The notes beneath the pieces are model-generated. The model did not search any database, was not told the origin of the DNA, and saw only the letters and a list, made by a program, of their open reading frames with translations. A stretch of 53,755 bases of DNA from CAKTOF01 sp964523945. GTDB lineage: Bacteria; Bacillota; Clostridia; Oscillospirales; Oscillospiraceae. Where the stretch lies: assembly GCA_964523945.1 (NCBI GenBank), contig CAZGBU010000002.1:1-53755 (forward strand). The letters run 5' to 3'. Shown here piece by piece: positions 31,617 through 40,457 of this stretch. Every line of letters begins with the position of its first letter. The first letter of the stretch is position 1. The translations under genes were made by a program, and so were the position numbers.

Positions 31617-33617
31617 ATGGAAAACATTCTGAACCATGCGGAGGACCTACTGAACCGGTATGTCGGCGGCTTTCACCGTTATGTCCTCGCAGACCCGGTG
31701 CATCTTGACTATGTCAGCGAAAACCTCTGCAGCATGCTCGGCCTGACGAAGCGCGAGCTGCTTTGCGAAGATGCAGACGCGTATGCGCGTTTGGTTCACC
31801 CGGCTGACCGCGAACGCTATGCCGCATTTCTCAACTCGATGAAAGGGCGGGAGCAGACGCGCGCAGCCGAGTATCGTCTGGTGAATCAGGACGGCGCCGT
31901 CATCCATGTCAGGGATACAATGACCTCTGCCATGGAAGACGGCGGCGTCCTGGCCGGATACTCGGTGCTCTCGGATATCACGGAGCAAAAAGACGAATTG
32001 CAGAACCTGCGCTATCTCAGCGAGACGGTGTCGTGCGGATTTCTAACCTGTACCTGCGAGAAGCAGCCGAGGATTACATATATCAACCGGCAGATGCGGG
32101 AATTCCTGCGTATTCCGGAGACGCGCGACGGCGAAGTGGACTACCTGGAGATGTACAAGTCCGATCTTTTCCTGCTGATTCCTATGGAAGAACGCCGCAA
32201 GTTTGCGCTGTATCTGAACCGGGTCTACTCGGCCGGTACGCCGATGGCCGGCGAGATGACAGTACTGCGCTGCGATGGAACGCGGGCGTACCTGTTCGGC
32301 TGGGTGGCAAAGTGTGTGGACGAGCTGGGGCGCGAGGTGTTTCAAACCGTCTGCATCGACGTTACGGAGCGGCATCAGGTCCAAAAGGCCAATGAAACAC
32401 AGCGATATCTGGACGCGTTGACCGACGTCTACGACAAGATTTTTGAATACGATTTTTCCAGGAATACAGTGGTTTGCCTGAACAGTCACAACTCACCCAT
32501 GTTCAAGTGGCTCGAGAACATTCCGATGCAGATGGAGGACGCGACGGAAAAGTGGATTTCAGAGACTGTAATTCCGGAGGATCGCGAACGGGTCCGGGCA
32601 TTTTTTGACGCGCTGCGCCAGAAAAAGCTCTACCGCACGCACGGGATGCCGCCGCAGATCACCTATCAGGCGAAGTCCTCGAGCGGTGAGGTACGGACCT
32701 ATAATGGGATTTTCCTCCAGATAAGCGAAACGGTCAGCTTCTATTGCTGCCGGCGCGTCTCGGCGCTCGAAGAGGCAGAGCGCCTGCGCAGCGAGAATCT
32801 TTCCCTGCGGGAGAATATGCAGGAGCTGGTTCTGCGCTTCCAGGAGGGCATCGCCGCTTTCGAAGTGAAAAATGGCCTGGTCACGCCGCTCTACGCCAGT
32901 GACAACGTCTGCGCGTATTTTGGTTACAGCCGGAACGAGTGGCTTCAACTGATGGAGCAGAGCACGCCGCTGCCTGAATTTATCCAGCGCAGCGGGACAA
33001 GCTATGACGACTTTGCCGCGCTGCTCAAGGCCGGGGAGGCGGAGTTTACCTACCGCGATGTCGCCGCCGGGAAGGACCGCCGCATCAAGGCGATCTGCTC
33101 GCCCAAATCGCCCAAGGCCTCGCCGCGCTATGTGCTACTGTACAACGTGGATGAAAATGAGAGTGCTGCCGGCAGTCCGGTTTCCATCCGCACGTTTGGC
33201 TATTTTGACGTTTTTGTCGGCGGGCGGCCCATTGCATTCCGCAGCCAGAAGTCCAAGGAGCTTTTCGCCCTGCTCGTGGATCGACGCGGCGGCTTTGTCT
33301 CCTCAGAGGAGGCCATCGGTTTCCTGTGGGAGGACGAGCCGGTGAGTCCGGTCACGCTCGCGCGTTACCGTAAGGTTGCGCTCCGCCTCAAGAATATTCT
33401 GGAGGAGTACGGCATCTCGGATATCGTCGAATCAGTCGACGGCAAGCGCCGCATTGTCATGGAAAAGGTGCGGTGCGACCTGTACGACTACCTCTCGGGC
33501 AAGGAGGAATATGCCAACTTGTTCAAGGGAAGTTATCTCACCAATTACAGCTGGGGCGAAACAACGCTTGGCGAGCTGATCGGCGACCGCATGGCATATG
33601 CGGCGGGCGCGGATTGA
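31617..33617 (+). CDS. Multi-PAS sensor with SARP/OmpR-like C-terminal DNA-binding domain
   Basis: A 666-residue soluble protein. Four PAS-like segments can be seen (residues roughly 15-125, 130-255, 260-395 and 420-515); for example RLVHPADRERYAAFL with DITEQKD closes the first. A short coiled coil (EEAERLRSENLSLRENMQEL) precedes the fourth. The last ~145 residues form a SARP/Trans_reg_C-like winged helix (IRTFGYFDVFVGGRPIAFRS; SKELFALLVDRRGGFVSSEE) with a short BTAD-like tail. It has no kinase or receiver domain, so it probably senses a ligand or redox state and binds DNA directly. ATG 31617 follows GAAGGAG. Its targets may include the upstream fatty-acid genes (inference). Confidence 0.8.
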   Translation: MENILNHAEDLLNRYVGGFHRYVLADPVHLDYVSENLCSMLGLTKRELLCEDADAYARLVHPADRERYAAFLNSMKGREQTRAAEYRLVNQDGAVIHVRDTMTSAMEDGGVLAGYSVLSDITEQKDELQNLRYLSETVSCGFLTCTCEKQPRITYINRQMREFLRIPETRDGEVDYLEMYKSDLFLLIPMEERRKFALYLNRVYSAGTPMAGEMTVLRCDGTRAYLFGWVAKCVDELGREVFQTVCIDVTERHQVQKANETQRYLDALTDVYDKIFEYDFSRNTVVCLNSHNSPMFKWLENIPMQMEDATEKWISETVIPEDRERVRAFFDALRQKKLYRTHGMPPQITYQAKSSSGEVRTYNGIFLQISETVSFYCCRRVSALEEAERLRSENLSLRENMQELVLRFQEGIAAFEVKNGLVTPLYASDNVCAYFGYSRNEWLQLMEQSTPLPEFIQRSGTSYDDFAALLKAGEAEFTYRDVAAGKDRRIKAICSPKSPKASPRYVLLYNVDENESAAGSPVSIRTFGYFDVFVGGRPIAFRSQKSKELFALLVDRRGGFVSSEEAIGFLWEDEPVSPVTLARYRKVALRLKNILEEYGISDIVESVDGKRRIVMEKVRCDLYDYLSGKEEYANLFKGSYLTNYSWGETTLGELIGDRMAYAAGAD

Positions 33618-33633
33618 CAGCACAGAACAAAAA

Positions 33634-33664
33634 CAGCGGCGGAACCGAAAAGGTTCCGCCGCTG
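33634..33664. terminator. Bidirectional terminator between the PAS regulator and ATPase genes
   Basis: A 13-bp stem CAGCGGCGGAACC / GGTTCCGCCGCTG, extended by outer pairing CAGCACA / TGTGCTG, sits between two converging genes. Confidence 0.7.
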
Positions 33665-33685
33665 CCTGTTTGTGCTGTTCAGGGA

Positions 33686-35790
33686 TCATTCCGGGGTATC
33701 TGGACCGGCAGCATCCCCGGCCGGAAGCGCGCTCATGCTGTGCAGGCTGACGCCCAGCGTGGACAGGTTGTGCAGCATGGCGGATGTGGCCGGCGGCAGT
33801 ATACCGGCCACACCCAGCGCAATCAATCCCCCGTTGAAGCCGATGACAAACCGGTAATTACGCTGGATGCGCTTCATCAGTGCCATGGCGATCCGGCGCA
33901 GCCGCACCAGCTCCCACAGACTGTCGGCTGCAATGGTGATATCGGCGATCTCGCGGGCGATGGCCGCACCGTCACTGATGGCGATGCCGGCATCGGCTTC
34001 CGACAGGGCGGGGGAGTCGTTGATGCCGTCGCCCACCATCAGAACGGTGTGCCCAGCGGCGCGCAGCCCGGACACATACGACGCCTTGTCCTCAGGCAGC
34101 ACGCCGGCGCGGTAGTCGTCCACGCCGAGCTGCGCGGCGATGGCGGCCGCGGTACGCTGGCTGTCTCCGGTGAGCATGACGGCCTTTTGTATGCCCAGTG
34201 CGCGCAGCGCAGCGAGCACGCCGCGCGCCTCTGTGCGCAGCGGGTCGGCGATGCAGATCACCGCTGCCAGCCGGTTTTCGATTGCCAGATAGAGCTGGGA
34301 GTATTCGGCGGGCAGTGCGTCAAAGCGGGATTGCTCTGATGCCGGGATCTGACAGTGCTCATCTTCAAAGATAAAGTGGGCGCTGCCGATACAGACCCGT
34401 TCGCCGTTGACCGAGCTGACGATACCGTGTGCGACCAGGTATTCCACTTTAGAGTGGTACTCCTCGTGGCGCAGGCCGCGCGCAGCGGCCTCTGCCACGA
34501 CGGCGTTTGCCATCGAGTGCGGGAAATGTTCCTCCAGACAGGCGGCAAGGCGCAGCATTTCCGCTTCTGTCCGGCCGCCGAACGGGACGACCTGCACGAC
34601 TTTCGGGCAGGCGTGCGTCAGCGTGCCGGTCTTATCGAAGACGATGACGTCTGCGCGTGCGGCAGCTTCCAGAAATTTGCCGCCCTTGACGGTGATGTGC
34701 TGCCGGCTGGCTTCGCGCATGGCCGAGAGAACTGCTAGCGGCATGGCCAGCTTCAGCGCGCAGGAAAAGTCGACCATCAGAACCGACAGCGCCGCGTGAT
34801 GCTGCGCGTCAACGCCAGACTGAGCAGGCTGCCGGCAAATGTGTATGGGACCAGCCCGTCGGCCAGATGCGAGGCTTTGGCCTCCGCCGCGGATTTCATC
34901 TGCTCGGACCGCTCGATCATCGTGACGATCTGGTCGTAGCGGCTCTGGCCGGAGGCCTGCCGTACCTCGATCACGCACTGCCCCTCTTCCACCACGGTGC
35001 CGGCGTATACTGCACCACCGGGGCGTTTGGCAACGGGAATGGACTCGCCGGTGAACGAGGCCTGGTTGACGGTGACCTCTCCCTCTGCCACAAGTCCGTC
35101 AACCGGGATGATGCCGCCGGCCCGGATGACCACCCGGTCACCGGGACGCACCTGCGCAATGGGGGCGAGGACTTCACCGTCCGGCGTGCGAAGCCAGACC
35201 CGATCGACATGGAGCGACATGCTCTCAGCCAGATCAGCTGCCGATTTTTTCCGCGTCCAGTCCTCAAGCAGTTCGCCGATCTCCAGCAGGAACATGACGG
35301 TGCCGGCGGTGCCGAAGTCGTGCCGGCCGGCGGAGATACCGATGGAGAGTGCGTCGAGCAGCTCAACCCGAATCGTCCGCTGCCGCAGGCAGCGCAGCCC
35401 CCTGCGCAGGAACGGGATCATATGCCAGAGCACGCGTGCAATCCGCACCGGCGCGGGCAGAAACAGTGCGCTGGCTGCCTTGCAGAGCACTTTGCCGACC
35501 AGCTTTTCCTCGAACTGACGGTTCAGCGCGCGTGTGCTGTGCGCGGGACACACAATGGCGTCCTCCGCTGTCTGCCAGGTGAATGTGCGGATGGCGTCGA
35601 GCACCTGCTCGCGCGGCCCCTGATAGCGGATAATGACACAGCGGGTACGCTTATGGACAGTGGCTTCCTGCACCCATGGCGCCTGCCGCAGCCAGCCCTC
35701 GAGCAGGTCGGCCTGCCGCAGGGAAACGGCATTCTGACCGAGCCGCAGGCGGATGCGTCCACGGCTCTCATGTACAATGGTTGCGTTCAT
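33686..35790 (-). pseudogene. Heavy-metal P-type (P1B) ATPase, split by a single-base frameshift
   Basis: The first frame (from 35790) has a degenerate HMA-like N-terminal domain, membrane helices and the actuator motif (NQASFTGESIPVAKRPGG). It ends early after TRSITR. A second frame resumes at ALSVLMVDFSCALKLAMPL and contains DKTGTLT (phosphorylation), EEHFPHSMANAVV, and MVGDGINDSPAL (hinge). The junction is near 34793; restoring one base gives exactly 701 codons, the family's normal length. No slippery sequence is visible. The membrane motif is FSCA instead of CPC. It is probably a mutated or mis-sequenced metal exporter. ATG 35790 follows AAGGAG. Confidence 0.85.
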
Positions 35791-35806
35791 ATGAAAGCTC
35801 CTTCAG

Positions 35807-35832
35807 AAAAAAGGAGCCGCTCTCGCGGCTCC
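35807..35832 (-). terminator. Terminator/attenuator before the ATPase gene
   Basis: On the reverse strand GGAGCCGC-GAGA-GCGGCTCC is followed by six T, then directly by the ATPase ribosome-binding site. It would make ATPase expression depend on readthrough from the small upstream genes. Confidence 0.8.
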
Positions 35833-35840
35833 CTGACGGT

Positions 35841-36113
35841 TCAGGCATTCTCGCCCGCTACTTGCGCATCGGCAGCTTCCGCCGCCTCTTTTGCCGCACG
35901 GGACTCGTTGAGGTCTTTGGCAGATGCGAGAATATCGGCGGCATTCTCCTGCACGGCGGTGACGGTTTCCATCACGCTGTCTTTCACGCGGAGACCGGCG
36001 GCTGCGACATGGGTATACGCCTTCTTTGCATCCTTGCTGGTGAGCAGCTTGATCCCTGCTGAACCAAACAGTGCCCCGCCGACAAAGCAGGCCAGTTTTG
36101 TGTAGCGATTCAT
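35841..36113 (-). CDS. Small DUF6110-like protein of the metal ATPase operon
   Basis: A 90-residue protein with a hydrophobic N-terminal segment (LACFVGGALFGSAGIKLL) followed by an amphipathic, Ala- and charge-rich helix (SKDAKKAYTHVAAAGLRV through AADILASAKD). It resembles the DUF6110 family that accompanies clostridial metal P-type ATPases; that assignment is from memory. It is probably a membrane-attached accessory or chaperone. ATG 36113 follows GGAAGAG. No metal-binding Cys or His motif is evident. Confidence 0.65.
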   Translation of the reverse strand: MNRYTKLACFVGGALFGSAGIKLLTSKDAKKAYTHVAAAGLRVKDSVMETVTAVQENAADILASAKDLNESRAAKEAAEAADAQVAGENA

Positions 36114-36131
36114 TCCAACTCTTCCTTTCCG

Positions 36132-36212
36132 TTATTTGTGCCGGTAGCCTGTAATCATCACCATGACCATACAGATCACGGCGCCCCAGGCCCAGAAACG
36201 GTGCTGCTTCAA
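36132..36212 (-). CDS. 26-residue membrane peptide in the metal ATPase operon
   Basis: A TTG at 36212, eight bases after AGGGGGG, opens a 26-codon frame ending at TAA (36132-36134). The peptide has a charged N-terminus (MKQHRFWAW), a hydrophobic middle with Cys and Met (GAVICMVMVMITG) and a basic end (YRHK). Size, ribosome-binding site and position between the regulator and the DUF6110-like gene suggest a real small protein, possibly a metal-ATPase accessory. The Cys/Met content would suit soft-metal contact (inference). Confidence 0.6.
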   Translation of the reverse strand: MKQHRFWAWGAVICMVMVMITGYRHK

Positions 36213-36299
36213 AGAGCTATCCCCCCTTTGACCGGGCAGTCGCCCTTTGCGTATTTCATAACTATAAACGCTTTTCAGCGCCATGTCCCGCCCAAATGG

Positions 36300-37196
36300 T
36301 CAGATTTCAGCCGATTCAGACATTTTTCTGTATTGCCCGGGCGGCATACCATATTGCCGGCAGAACGCGGCGCTGAATTGGCTGGCGCTGCTGTATCCCA
36401 CAGACTGGGCAATCTCGAGCAGGCCAAGGCCGGAATCGCGCAGCAGTGCTGCAGCTCGTTCCAGCCGCCGCCAGGCGTGAATGGGAAGCCCGTACAGGCT
36501 GCGGAAACCGGCCTTCAGTGCGGTGGGAGCCAGACAGAACTGCCGGCTGAGCGACGCGATGGTCATCGTCTCGCCGAGATGCGCATCCATGTAGGCCCGG
36601 ACGCCGGCAATCGTGCGTGAGCGCGTGGGATCAGAGCTGTCTGCGGGCGGCGTATCCTGCATGCACAGCAGATACAGAAGCTCCACGGATTTTAAGACGC
36701 AGTATCGTCCCTGCTCGGCCGGAACGAGGCGGGTCAGCTGCTCGAAGGCTGCCTGGCACCAGACAGAGTGCCCGAGTGAGACACAGCCGCCGTGTGCAGT
36801 CATTCGCTCACGCACCTGTGCGGTCTCAAGCTGCAGGCCGCCTAACAGCGCGGTGAGTGTGTGCAGACTGCTGCGCGCGCCGCGGGCATCCGCCGTGACC
36901 AGGATCCCGGCGGCCGGCTCGTCGAAGCAAGCCCAGGCAAGCGCGTTGACGTCGGACAGCAGCAAAATTTCGCGCGCGCCGGTTTGCAGAACGGTTCCGT
37001 TGCGGCGCGTCAGCGTAAGCGCCTCGCGCAGCAGAAACAGCGCTTCAAAGTGCAGCTGCGCGAGCTGTGGTGTGATCGTTGGAGGAAAGCGGCTCTCATC
37101 CGGCCCAATGGAAAACCGGCATGCCCGCGCCCCGGGCATGACCTGCGACCATATGGCATCCTGCGCCGGGTTATAGTCCAGATATTCCGTCAGCAT
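36300..37196 (-). CDS. AraC family regulator of the metal ATPase operon
   Basis: A 298-residue protein with the AraC paired helix-turn-helix at the C-terminus (TIASLSRQFCLAPTALKAGF; EIAQSVGYSSASQFSAAFCR). The N-terminal ~180 residues are of unrecognised type and hold several cysteines. It is the first gene of the unit that continues through the 26-residue peptide and DUF6110-like gene to the ATPase, so it probably controls that operon in response to metal or toxic stress. Preceded by a consensus promoter and a GTTAG/CTAAC dyad. Confidence 0.85.
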   Translation of the reverse strand: MLTEYLDYNPAQDAIWSQVMPGARACRFSIGPDESRFPPTITPQLAQLHFEALFLLREALTLTRRNGTVLQTGAREILLLSDVNALAWACFDEPAAGILVTADARGARSSLHTLTALLGGLQLETAQVRERMTAHGGCVSLGHSVWCQAAFEQLTRLVPAEQGRYCVLKSVELLYLLCMQDTPPADSSDPTRSRTIAGVRAYMDAHLGETMTIASLSRQFCLAPTALKAGFRSLYGLPIHAWRRLERAAALLRDSGLGLLEIAQSVGYSSASQFSAAFCRQYGMPPGQYRKMSESAEI

Positions 37197-37244
37197 GTGC
37201 CTGTCTCCTGTCTGCGTCGCCTGTGATATTTGTGATCAAAATTG

Positions 37245-37260
37245 GTTAGCAAAAACTAAC
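37245..37260. promoter_or_regulatory. Operator-like dyad upstream of the AraC regulator
   Basis: GTTAG-6 bp-CTAAC lies just downstream of the -10 box, around the likely transcription start. This position suits repression by the encoded regulator. Confidence 0.5.
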
Positions 37261-37270
37261 TGATGCAGCT

Positions 37271-37300
37271 ATTATAAAGCCGGTTCGGCGGGCCTGTCAA
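37271..37300 (-). promoter_or_regulatory. Consensus promoter of the AraC-ATPase operon
   Basis: On the reverse strand, TTGACA (37295-37300), 18 bp, TATAAT (37271-37276). Both boxes match the sigma-A consensus perfectly. Confidence 0.85.
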
Positions 37301-37330
37301 GCCCCTCGGCGGAAAATGTCCCTTTTGCAG

Positions 37331-37370
37331 ACGGCAGGGGCACACCAACCGGTGTGCCCCTGCCGTTTTT
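37331..37370. terminator. Stem-loop after the third OYE-type gene
   Basis: A perfect 16-bp stem ACGGCAGGGGCACACC / GGTGTGCCCCTGCCGT with loop AACC. The T-run (37366-37370) lies on the forward-strand side, although the adjacent genes are on the reverse strand. Confidence 0.65.
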
Positions 37371-37377
37371 CGGGTGG

Positions 37378-39381
37378 TCAAATTTGCGACGCGGCTGCAA
37401 ATGCACTTCGCGTGCAGGACTGGATGCTGCCGGGCTGATGGCAGTCGCCGATCAGGTAGAAGCGTGCGGCGCTGCCGTAGAACGCCATGGCTTCTTCCAT
37501 CCGCGGCTTGACACCGGCGGAGAGTACAACGTCGTCACAGGAAATCTTGTGTTCGTTGCCTGCTTCGTCTGTGTAGATGACGCCGTCCGGCTCAATGAGC
37601 GTCGTGGTCGCATGTGGGATGTAGGAGAAATTCGGTTCGCGCTTACAGGCGTTGTGGAGCATTTCGACATAGTGTACCTGCGCGGCTTCCGGTGCGAGCA
37701 CAGCCTGGCGCGTCAGCACCGTGACTGTGTGGCCGTTCATGGCCAGATACAGCCCGGTTTCCGTACCGGTTTCCGAACCGCCGATGACCACAATCCGCCT
37801 GCCGAGCCGTTCGTGATCGCCGTATACGGACAGCGGTGCATGGACGTTGTCGCCGCGTGCGCCGGGGAGATCCGGGATGTTCGGCTCGGCGCCGACGGCA
37901 GCCAGCACGACGTCGAATCCATCGCTGTGGATCAGGGATGGCGTCGCGTTGGTGTTGAGCCGGACTGTGACGCCGAGCTTTTCGATCTGGCGCATCTGCC
38001 AGGCCTTGAACTTTCGGATCGGCCACTTGAACGAGGCATGGTCGGCGTAGAGCATCTGGCCGCCCAGATGGTCGTCACGCTCAAAGAGTGTGACGCTGTG
38101 CCCGCGCTGCGCAGCGAAGATCGCGGCTTCCATGCCGGCAGCGCCGCCGCCGATGATTGCGACCCGGGCGGGAGCGCCTGGCGCGCCGACCAGGCTGTGC
38201 AGGCGCACTGCCTGCCCCATTGCGGGGTTGACCGAGCAGATGTTATGCCATGGCCCGTTGATATAGGGAACGTGGCATTTGTTGCAGCGGATGCAGGGCG
38301 TAATATCTTCGCCGCGTCCCTGATAGAGCTTTTCAAAATACGCCGGCTCGCAGATGAACGCGCGCGCCATGCCGATCAGGTCGCATTTCCCCTCGGCCAG
38401 GAACCGCTCGTTCAGATCCGGATCCTGATAGCCGCCGACCGGCTCGACAAGCACTGGGACGCCGGCTTTTTTCATCGCTTCGCAGTAGCGGATCGTGACC
38501 GGTTCGCCCTCGACAGAATTGAATCCGGTGGGGTGAGAGTCAGTGTCATTCCAGGCGCGGATCTGAAAGATGTCGATCAGTCCGTCTGCCATCCGGGCAA
38601 ACTCGATGACCTCTTCCAGGCTCATGCCGCCGGGTTTTTCCTCGCCGGAGATCTCGATCTCAATCAGAAAATCCTTCCCGCACAGCTCTTTGATGCGTCG
38701 GCATGTCTCGAGCGGGAAGCGTGCGCGGTTTTCCAGGCTGCCGCCGTATTCGTCCGTGCGGTTGTTGCACAGCGGGGAGAGAAACTGCGCGAAGATCGGC
38801 AGGCGATACGCCATGTGGAGCGTGCACATGTCAAACCCCATCGTCTTGTACAGCAGCGCTTTCTGCGCGATGTCCTCTTCAACGATGCGGATTTGCTCGG
38901 CATTCATGGCCTTGATTTCGCCGAAGTCCTCGGCGAACAGCTGCGGCAACAGATCCTGAATGGCGTCCATGTCCGTCAGATCGACGTCCTTGCTGGTATC
39001 AATTGCGGGCTTGTCCTTGACGCCCCAGCCCTTGCGGCCGAATTCCATCAGGCAGATCGAGATGATGGAGCCGTAGAAGTGGACGGCATCGGCCATCTGG
39101 GACATGTAGTTGTGCACGCTGGGGTCGGTCAGATCGAACGACGGCATCCGGCGGCTGGAGGGGTCGATCGCCGTGCGCTGATTGGGATCGGCCCAGTCGC
39201 CGAAGCAGACGATGGCTGCACCGTTGCGTGCGCACGAAGCGACATGCTCGATCACCGACTCGGCCGGGAACTTCTCCGGCCCCATCAGATAGTGCGGCAG
39301 CGCATTGGTGGACACCATGCGGTTTTTCAGGTATACGTTGCCTACTTTCAGCGGCGCAAGCAGATGCGGATACTGGCTCAT
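37378..39381 (-). CDS. OYE/FadH-type NADH:flavin oxidoreductase (FMN, 4Fe-4S, FAD)
   Basis: A 667-residue third member of the BaiCD/FadH-like group. The FMN barrel starts LLAPLKVGNVYLKNRMVSTN; the cluster motif is CIRCNKC-x12-C; the C-terminal module has VAIIGGGAAGMEAAIFAAQRG and IVVIGGSETGTETGLYLAMNG. The active-site stretch is HMAYRLPIFAQF, with a one-residue insertion and no Tyr at the FadH position. It is divergent from a LysR gene and is likely its target. Probably an NADH-dependent reductase of an activated alkene. The start follows GGAG. Confidence 0.88.
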   Translation of the reverse strand: MSQYPHLLAPLKVGNVYLKNRMVSTNALPHYLMGPEKFPAESVIEHVASCARNGAAIVCFGDWADPNQRTAIDPSSRRMPSFDLTDPSVHNYMSQMADAVHFYGSIISICLMEFGRKGWGVKDKPAIDTSKDVDLTDMDAIQDLLPQLFAEDFGEIKAMNAEQIRIVEEDIAQKALLYKTMGFDMCTLHMAYRLPIFAQFLSPLCNNRTDEYGGSLENRARFPLETCRRIKELCGKDFLIEIEISGEEKPGGMSLEEVIEFARMADGLIDIFQIRAWNDTDSHPTGFNSVEGEPVTIRYCEAMKKAGVPVLVEPVGGYQDPDLNERFLAEGKCDLIGMARAFICEPAYFEKLYQGRGEDITPCIRCNKCHVPYINGPWHNICSVNPAMGQAVRLHSLVGAPGAPARVAIIGGGAAGMEAAIFAAQRGHSVTLFERDDHLGGQMLYADHASFKWPIRKFKAWQMRQIEKLGVTVRLNTNATPSLIHSDGFDVVLAAVGAEPNIPDLPGARGDNVHAPLSVYGDHERLGRRIVVIGGSETGTETGLYLAMNGHTVTVLTRQAVLAPEAAQVHYVEMLHNACKREPNFSYIPHATTTLIEPDGVIYTDEAGNEHKISCDDVVLSAGVKPRMEEAMAFYGSAARFYLIGDCHQPGSIQSCTRSAFAAASQI

Positions 39382-39540
39382 ACGCTCACTCCTTCATTTT
39401 TATCATCAAATCTGATGCAATTATACCGAATTTGCTGCGGAACCTGTACAACCAAAAGGTAATCTGTCCATGCAGTTTTCGCCTGGTTGCTTTTCCCGCG
39501 TGACCGGTTTAAGATAAAGCCAGAAGAATGGAGGGGTAGG

Positions 39541-40446
39541 ATGACCACGGCACAAATGCGTTACTTTCTTGTGGCGGCAGAGAATCTCAGCTTTACGCTG
39601 GCGGCCGAACAGCTCTATATCACCCAGCCGGCGCTGAGCCGGCAGATCGCGGCGATCGAGGACGAGATCGGCGTCCAGCTCTTTACGCGCGCCAACAACG
39701 CGCTCTCGCTCACCAAAGCTGGGAAAGCGCTGTACCGGCAACTGTCCAGCCTGTACAGCGATTATCAGGCGATGATGAAAAATGTGCGCGACGTGGCGGC
39801 TGGCGTTGACGGACAGATCAACATTGGCGTTCTGGAGGATCAATATATGGGAGACACGCTCTCTGCCGCCATTCGCTCACTGCTCCAGGCCAATCCCCTG
39901 TGTGAGATCAACGTCACGCGGCATGACGCTTCCACTCTGTTCGCGCGGCTGATGGAGGGGAGTGCTGATGCCGGTCTGATGCTGGTCTATGAGGAATTCG
40001 ACCAGTTCGGATTCGCTTCGCTGCCGCTTGATGTTGCGCCGGCCCGCCTGGCAATCCACCGCGGACATCCGCTGGCTGCGCGTGCGGGCGTATCATTTGA
40101 GGATCTGGAGGCGCTGCTCAGCGAGATTCCTCTGGTTATGGCGGATCTGGACCAATTCCCCGAGCCGCTGCAGATCTCCCTGCTTCGGTTCCCGCCGTTT
40201 GATGGCCTGGGGCCGAAAGCCGGCCAGCTCAAGCTGCTATCTGCGATCAGCTCGGTATCGCTGTATGTCTCGCTCGGGTTGGGCGTCACGCTGACCAACC
40301 AGAGTAATCTGCTTGCGCATGATCCCAATGTGGCGATGCTGCCGGTGCTCGGAGCGCCTGCCATCACACAGGGGCTGATCTGGCGTCGGAACTGCGCCAA
40401 TCCGCTGCTCCGGCAGCTCATAGCGCTTCTGGCGCAGCCAGACTGA
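39541..40446 (+). CDS. LysR family transcriptional regulator
   Basis: A 301-residue protein with the LysR winged helix (MRYFLVAAENLSFTLAAEQL, then QPALSRQIAAIEDEIG) and a periplasmic-binding-like effector domain. ATG 39541 is preceded by GGAGGGG. It faces away from the OYE-type gene across a 159-bp A+T-rich region, the classic LysR arrangement, and probably activates it when an inducer is present. It ends 11 bases before the convergent M24 gene. Confidence 0.9.
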   Translation: MTTAQMRYFLVAAENLSFTLAAEQLYITQPALSRQIAAIEDEIGVQLFTRANNALSLTKAGKALYRQLSSLYSDYQAMMKNVRDVAAGVDGQINIGVLEDQYMGDTLSAAIRSLLQANPLCEINVTRHDASTLFARLMEGSADAGLMLVYEEFDQFGFASLPLDVAPARLAIHRGHPLAARAGVSFEDLEALLSEIPLVMADLDQFPEPLQISLLRFPPFDGLGPKAGQLKLLSAISSVSLYVSLGLGVTLTNQSNLLAHDPNVAMLPVLGAPAITQGLIWRRNCANPLLRQLIALLAQPD

Positions 40447-40457
40447 TCGCGGTTTCC

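Noticed and set aside
34787..34800. Programmed ribosomal frameshift in the P-type ATPase gene
   Set aside because: No X-XXY-YYZ slippery site or downstream stimulatory hairpin is visible at the junction, so mutation or sequence error is more likely.
36138..36620. A 160-codon forward frame over the AraC regulator region
   Set aside because: It has no domain similarity and lies antisense to the AraC helix-turn-helix region and the 26-residue peptide.
37354..39462. A 702-codon forward open frame over the third OYE-type gene
   Set aside because: The reverse-strand protein has complete motifs and ribosome-binding site; the forward frame is a GC-bias shadow.
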